NCBI RefSeq assembly: GCF_040954835.1
Contig: NC_090711.1
Location: forward strand, 12,271,001-12,335,000
Source: Lepisosteus oculatus
Taxonomy: Eukaryota > Chordata > Actinopteri > Semionotiformes > Lepisosteidae
Reading direction: 5' to 3'
DNA: 64,000 nucleotides
Shown here piece by piece: positions 59,128-64,000 of this stretch (position 1 is the first letter of the stretch; every line of letters starts with the position of its first letter). Under the pieces are notes generated by a model that saw only the letters and a program-made list of their open reading frames with translations, made no database searches and was not told where the DNA came from. Made by a program: the position numbers and the translations under genes.

Positions 59128-59995
59128 CTGCAACACTGCACTCCTTAGACACTACACTGCAGCGCTGTGGCACTGCGACACCGCTACACTGCAGCGCTGT
59201 GGCACTGCTACACTGCTACACTGCTACACTGCTACTCTGTGGCACTGTGGCACTGCGACACCGGTACACCGCTACACTGCAGCGCTGTGGCACTGCTACA
59301 CTGCTACACTGCTACACTGCGGCACTGCGGCACTGCGACACCGCTACACTGCAGCACTGTGGCACTGTGACACCGCTACACTGCAGCACTGTGGCACTGC
59401 GACACCGCTACACTGCAGCACTGTGGCACTGCGACACCGCTACACTGCAGCACTGTGGCACTGCGACACCGCTGCACTGCAGCACTGTGGCACTGCGACA
59501 CCGCTACACTGCAGCACTGTGGCACTGCGACACCGCTACACTGCAGCACTGTGGCACTGCGACACCGCTACACTGCAGCACTGTGGCACTGCGACACCGC
59601 TGCACTGCAGCACTGTGGCACTGCGACACCGCTGCACTGCGGCACTGCGGCACTGCGACACCGCTGCACTGCGGCACTGCTACACTGCTACACTGCAGCA
59701 CTGCAGCACTGCGGCACTGCAAAACCGCTACACTGCAGCACTGCTACACTGCAGCGCTGTGGCACTGTGACACCGTGACACTGCGGCACTGTGGCACTGC
59801 TGCACTGCACCAATGTGGCACTGTGGCACTGTGGCACTGCGGCACTGTGGCACTGCGACACTGCTACACTGTGACACTGTGACACTGTGACACTGCTACA
59901 CTGCGGCACTGTGGCACTGTGACACTGCTACACTGCACCACTGTGGCACTGTGACACTGCTACACTGCAGCACTGTGGCACTGCTACACTGCACC
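59128..59995. repeat. Octamer satellite with 32-bp higher-order unit
   Basis: The basic unit is an 8-mer, CTGYRRCA (CTGCAGCA, CTGTGGCA, CTGCGACA, and the variant CCGCTACA). From 59341 to about 59660 four octamers form a regular 32-base unit that starts every 32 bases (59341, 59373, 59405 ... 59629, ten units). The edges contain the same octamers in irregular order. 32 is not divisible by 3 and the unit has no forward stop codon, so long frames are open with a 32-residue peptide period. These ORFs are by-products of the repeat. Confidence 0.95.
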
Positions 59996-62610
59996 CACAG
60001 CCTTCAGGGCGATGCAGTCTCTATCAGCAGTCGTGCTGTGGTATCTCACCCAGGTGATATTGTATTCATCTGATCTCCAGTGTGCACACTGTAGTAAGAT
60101 TTCAGTATTTCAGATGTGCCGGAGTGCACTGGCTTTCTTGACAACATTGTTTAAAGTTATCCTTTGTAGGAGCAAGGCTTGGGTTAGTCTGGGCTAGCAG
60201 TCAAGGGCAATCGGTAGCAGAGTTTTGTTAAGAGACTGCGTTTCAAGCAAATATCTGCATGAATGTGAAGTTTATTTTGGAAGAAAAGTAGAGTTTACTC
60301 ATAACAGCAGGGTTGTGGTAATCAACGTACAGTTTTATGGATGTTTTTTTAAAATCAGAGTAGGTCTACATAAGGGAAGGAAAAAATGGTAACAATGTGT
60401 TCTACAAAACACAGTCTATTGTGAGAGTAATTAGCCATGAATGACGTCTCCCCTGCTAGGTCATTTAGGTTCAGTTTTCGTGACTGGGAATTTTTCATTA
60501 TATTACAAAACACAGCTTGCTTCTGCACATTATAAAATGTAATTAACCTACTGGGATTGTATTCGCTCTCTGGCACGAAACCCGACGGTTTCAGTTTGTT
60601 TAGAATCTAGCTCCTGCTAGGTACAGTACCAACGACTACAAGCTTAATACTTGTACCTCACTTTGTGGCAGTGATGATTAGGAGGCGGTATTAAACTGGC
60701 AGGTTAAACTGTGGCAGGGATTTCAAGGAAAATGGCATGTTTTACATGTAGATACAGCATGCTTGTATTCCAAATATAATTAATCACGCATGATTTTACT
60801 GGCGAAAAACACCATTTTAACCTTGAGAGTAGATTTTCTCAGAAATATTTGTTGGGTTTCCCCGTTTTGCCAATAGAAGTTAAATTGTTATTCATTCGCC
60901 AACAGCAAAATATTTCATGATATGCATTTCGAAAAGAGAGCAACGGGGAAAAAAACTACTTTTTCCTGTGGAATGGTCATTTAGAAAGCGAACCTCTTCC
61001 CTGTAAATGCAGTTAGTCTGAATACGCAAATAATGGTTAAACTGTGCGTTTCGTTCGTTTCCCCTCCACTAATATATTTGCTTTTTGTATAACCCTCGCA
61101 ATAACTGTTATTTTACACATCAAAAGTAAAACAATACATACAAACCTGAATTATCTTACAGAATACCATTTCTTATTATTCTAATACTAATGATTGACTT
61201 TTAATACAATTACCATATTTAAAAGACGTAGAATGTGTAACGTTTGTCCTGTATCATTAAAATATTGGCTAAAGCAAAAACACGATTAATCTAACTTATT
61301 TTTTTCTTTCAAAACCGTAGATTTCGTGCGGAATTAAACTGAAATACAGAGACCCAAATTAAATGTGTATAATACCGACACAAAGTGTTCTTCTACGTGA
61401 AATTACTTCACAAACGAACAGTTCCATTAAATTCTAATATACAACAATTCCTGCGTTCCTTTTAGTATTATTTACAGATAGAGTTATGCTTTTTTACGGC
61501 GAATATGCAGTAACTGTATACCTGTAAAATACAATTTATAATGGTAAACCATAGGTCTATTAAATATAATATCGTTTAAGAAATGAGTAGGTTAAAAAAA
61601 ACATTCTCCTGTCGGTCCGCTTTATCAATGTATTACCAAAGCCAGATTTTAAAGTGTGGTGTTTGTATAAATAGTATTTAAAAATGCTTATTGCGTGCAA
61701 AAAAAAATCGAATTGATATTTTAAGAGAAATTAAACTACTATTATTCTCCTCGGCAGATATTCCCAGTCCCAGTCCAGTCCTGTACAACGCGTTATCCTG
61801 GGTTGCGAGACTGAAATGTGTAAAACATTTCAAATTCCTCTCATTAAGACTGCATAGGAAGCAACACAACAATAATTAACTACTGAAACAAAGTGAAATA
61901 ATTCACCAGTGAACCAAGACCAGATCTTTAGTTCACTCATACAGAAATGGTGTCAACAGAAACAAGCATTCCGATTTTTTTAAACAAGAATAAAATATTA
62001 GCAATAATATAAATGTCAAGAATCAATGTTCCGCTAACAAATCTCAGAGAACGGATTTACTGTATATTGTAACTCCCCCTCTCGCTAGTGAGTTGATATT
62101 AAAACCCGTGCAGTGAAGACCCTTTGAAGCACTTGATATTATTGGCTTTTGATATTATTGTATTTCTAACGGATTTTAATTATACTGTAAACTTTTTGCT
62201 GACGACTGAAATAAGGCAGCTATTAATCCCCTTTCAATTGCAAATACAGATGTAATATTCCCGCCCCCCAAAACAATACAAAAGAGCAAGTGCAATTCAC
62301 AAGGGTGCAACACGACCTTTTTGTTTTTAAATCTGCTCACTGATAAGGAAAATAGCAAGTGCTGTGATGGCTGTCGCTCTAAACCGCTTATCCTACTTTT
62401 TGTTCATCGATAAACAGCTCTGAATGACAATAATAACCAAATAAAGAGACTGTTGCATTAACAGCCATTTTTAATATTCGTGCAATAAATACACCCTTAA
62501 GGGGAAAATGGGTTTAGAGAGCTCTTGATACAGTTGGTGCAAGATGAAAGCCTGAGTCAGAGTTAAGTGTTTGATAGCTGGATATTCGGATGGGAGATTT
62601 TCTCTGTCCG
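59996..62610. other. Upstream flank of tcf15, no gene recognised
   Basis: AT-rich, essentially free of the repeat families seen elsewhere in the window between about 60250 and 62600. It could contain tcf15 enhancers; no element is delimited. Confidence 0.4.
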
Positions 62611-62655
62611 ATTGGATTTGCATGTCTGCTGCAACCCCTCCCCTTGCGGTATAAG
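62611..62655 (+). promoter_or_regulatory. tcf15: Probable tcf15 promoter: CCAAT, octamer, TATA
   Basis: ATTGG (inverted CCAAT) at 62611-62615 is joined directly to a perfect octamer ATTTGCAT at 62616-62623, with a TATAAG box at 62650-62655. Predicted start is near 62680. No ATG occurs from there to 62968. Confidence 0.5.
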
Positions 62656-62967
62656 ACGTCCGCTGAGGCGCTCCGCCGGCCGCTGAGCCTGCAGAGCGCT
62701 GGACCGACCTGTCTTAAGGGGATATACCGGCGGTGGCTCGTAACTGTAGAGCTGGTCTCTCACCCACACAAAAAAATAATCTTTCGTTTAAAAAAGGGGA
62801 AAGAAAAGGTGTCAATCAAACATTTCCACTGACGTTTTCAAGAGGGGATTGTTTTGTTAGCCTGTGTTTTTTTTTTTCTCCTGCCTTTTCGTGCGCGCCT
62901 CCTGAAGAATCTGACATAAGGGGAAACAGCTTCTGGTCCGTTGGCGAAGACCCCGGCAGCTCTCTCG

Positions 62968-63456
62968 ATGACGGCATTCGCCATGCTGCGGCCTATGGCA
63001 ACTCATCTCCTCTACCCCGACCTCAGCATGATGTCGGAGGACGAGGAGAACCGCAGCGAGAGCGACGGCAGCTCCGACCAGAGCTACGGCTGCTGCGCCG
63101 GAGCCGACAAACGGCGGAGAATGTCCCGAAAGGCCGGGGTCGGCGGGGTGGTCGTGGTCAAGCAGCGACATGCGGCCAACGCCAGGGAGAGGGACCGAAC
63201 CCAAAGCGTCAACACGGCGTTCACCGCGCTCCGGACCCTTATTCCCACCGAGCCGGTGGACAGAAAGCTGTCAAAGATAGAGACACTGCGCCTGGCCTCC
63301 AGCTACATCTCTCATCTGGCCAACGTGCTCTTGCTCGGAGACGGCTGCGAGGACAGCCAGCCCTGTCTCAGCGCGGTGTACGGCGCGCAGGGAGATGGAG
63401 AAGGAAGGCAGCCCCGGACCATCTGCACCTTCTGCCTCAGCAGCCAGAGAAAAGGG
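62968..63456 (+). CDS. tcf15: Transcription factor 15 (paraxis), first coding exon, partial
   Basis: 163 residues from ATG 62968 to GGG before donor GTAAGC (phase 0). The N-terminus [18 protein letters not shown] and the acidic [11 protein letters not shown] match paraxis rather than scleraxis. The bHLH spans about residues 67-122 (basic [11 protein letters not shown], then [12 protein letters not shown], loop with EPVDRKLSK, and [13 protein letters not shown]). The end [14 protein letters not shown] is the conserved exon junction of paraxis/scleraxis genes. Known role: binds E-boxes as a heterodimer with E-proteins; needed for epithelialisation of somites. The short second coding exon expected from the family is not recognised in the remaining 544 bases, so the gene runs off the window. 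A closely similar upstream codon is not used: the family alignment starts at this methionine. Confidence 0.95.
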
Positions 63457-64000
63457 GTAAGCGTGGGTCCCTGCGTGTCCTTGCGTGTCCCTGTGAGTCT
63501 GTGGAGCCCCACCTGCGCGTTCACGTCAATGTGAGCGCAGCAGCATGTACCGACTGATCAATTTGACGCCATCGATGCCCATACCGCCATCCTTAACATT
63601 GCCTTCAACCGCGCGAACGGCAGGTGTTTCTTATAATCCCGGCAAAGGGATTTTGAGATCTTTAGCCCTACCGTGGGGAGGAAAGAACCTTTCGCTGATC
63701 ATTCCTGGAAGCTTTCCAAGCAATATAACAAAAGTCTGTTTGTCATTAGTTGATTCACTGTCAGCGCGTACAGATAAACATAAGGAAAAATGTTACCCAG
63801 AGGATAGCATTTTTTTAAATATAGATGACTTCTTCTCAAACGGACTACTGCATTCAGTATCGCCTGCTAAATTTAAAGTAAATTAATATTACTACAATAC
63901 ATTACTTAATATTCTTGCATTCACCCGCGTCGTTACTATTCTTGTTTTAATCCAATACTAAACTATTTTACGACAAAATAACCCTGAACGGGAAATAAAT
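63457..64000 (+). other. tcf15: Start of tcf15 intron 1
   Basis: Begins with GTAAGC. The ORF at 63545-63886 has no similarity to the expected paraxis C-terminus, and no convincing acceptor followed by such a tail is seen, so this is taken as intron. Confidence 0.7.

Noticed and set aside
59108-59882. Repeat-protein ORFs of 220-227 residues with a 32-residue period
   Set aside because: They follow automatically from a stop-free repeat whose period is not a multiple of 3. Similar frames are open in parallel, and no promoter or splice context was seen.
63545-63886. Candidate second exon of tcf15
   Set aside because: The translated sequence does not resemble the short conserved C-terminus expected for paraxis, and no strong acceptor precedes it.

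Overview
The window is vertebrate nuclear DNA, most likely from a ray-finned fish. It holds three developmental or stress-response genes, all on the + strand: scrt2 (Scratch-family zinc-finger repressor, exons 2524-2689 and 9595-10424), srxn1 (sulfiredoxin, exons 38431-38670 and 39159-39368) and tcf15 (paraxis bHLH factor, first coding exon 62968-63456, cut by the window end). From general knowledge, human 20p13 carries SCRT2, SRXN1 and TCF15 in the same order and relative orientation, so this is a conserved linkage block. That is also the main reason for choosing scrt2 over scrt1. The fish assignment rests on the repeats (a fish-type tRNA-derived SINE ending in GGATGGAT, a 5S-rRNA-derived SINE, a Tc1 relic). 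The loose gene spacing would fit a non-teleost such as gar, bowfin or sturgeon, but the species cannot be fixed from this sequence.

Layout: 1-2118 upstream DNA with a foldback element at 340-507; 2119-2523 scrt2 promoter and 5'UTR (TATA box, E-box, pyrimidine tract, RE1-like site); 2690-9594 scrt2 intron; 9595-11920 last exon and probable 3'UTR; 11921-37177 a long intergenic region rich in mobile-element relics between 20 and 36 kb; 37178-39740 srxn1 with upstream AP-1 and CTCF-like motifs; 39740-62600 a second large intergenic region with more SINE fragments, a LINE-like relic and an 870-bp octamer satellite beside a G-quadruplex motif; 62611-64000 tcf15 promoter, first exon and start of its intron.

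The genes do not form a pathway. Scratch and TCF15 are tissue-specific developmental regulators (neurons; paraxial mesoderm) and sulfiredoxin repairs hyperoxidised peroxiredoxins. Long non-coding flanks around developmental transcription factors usually hold enhancers, but conservation cannot be assessed from one sequence.

The most interesting non-genic structures are: a five-copy foldback family, possibly Penelope-derived, including a 390-bp near-palindrome with a 15-bp target-site duplication; a nested pile-up of 5S-SINE, Tc1 transposon and foldback element at 30990-32430; a 326-bp poly(A)-tailed insertion with a perfect 16-bp target-site duplication inside an older SINE; a SINE-borne CTCF-like motif; a six-unit 30-bp minisatellite whose units carry a CCAAT-box core; and a 32-bp higher-order satellite built from octamers. 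No wholly new protein-coding system was found.
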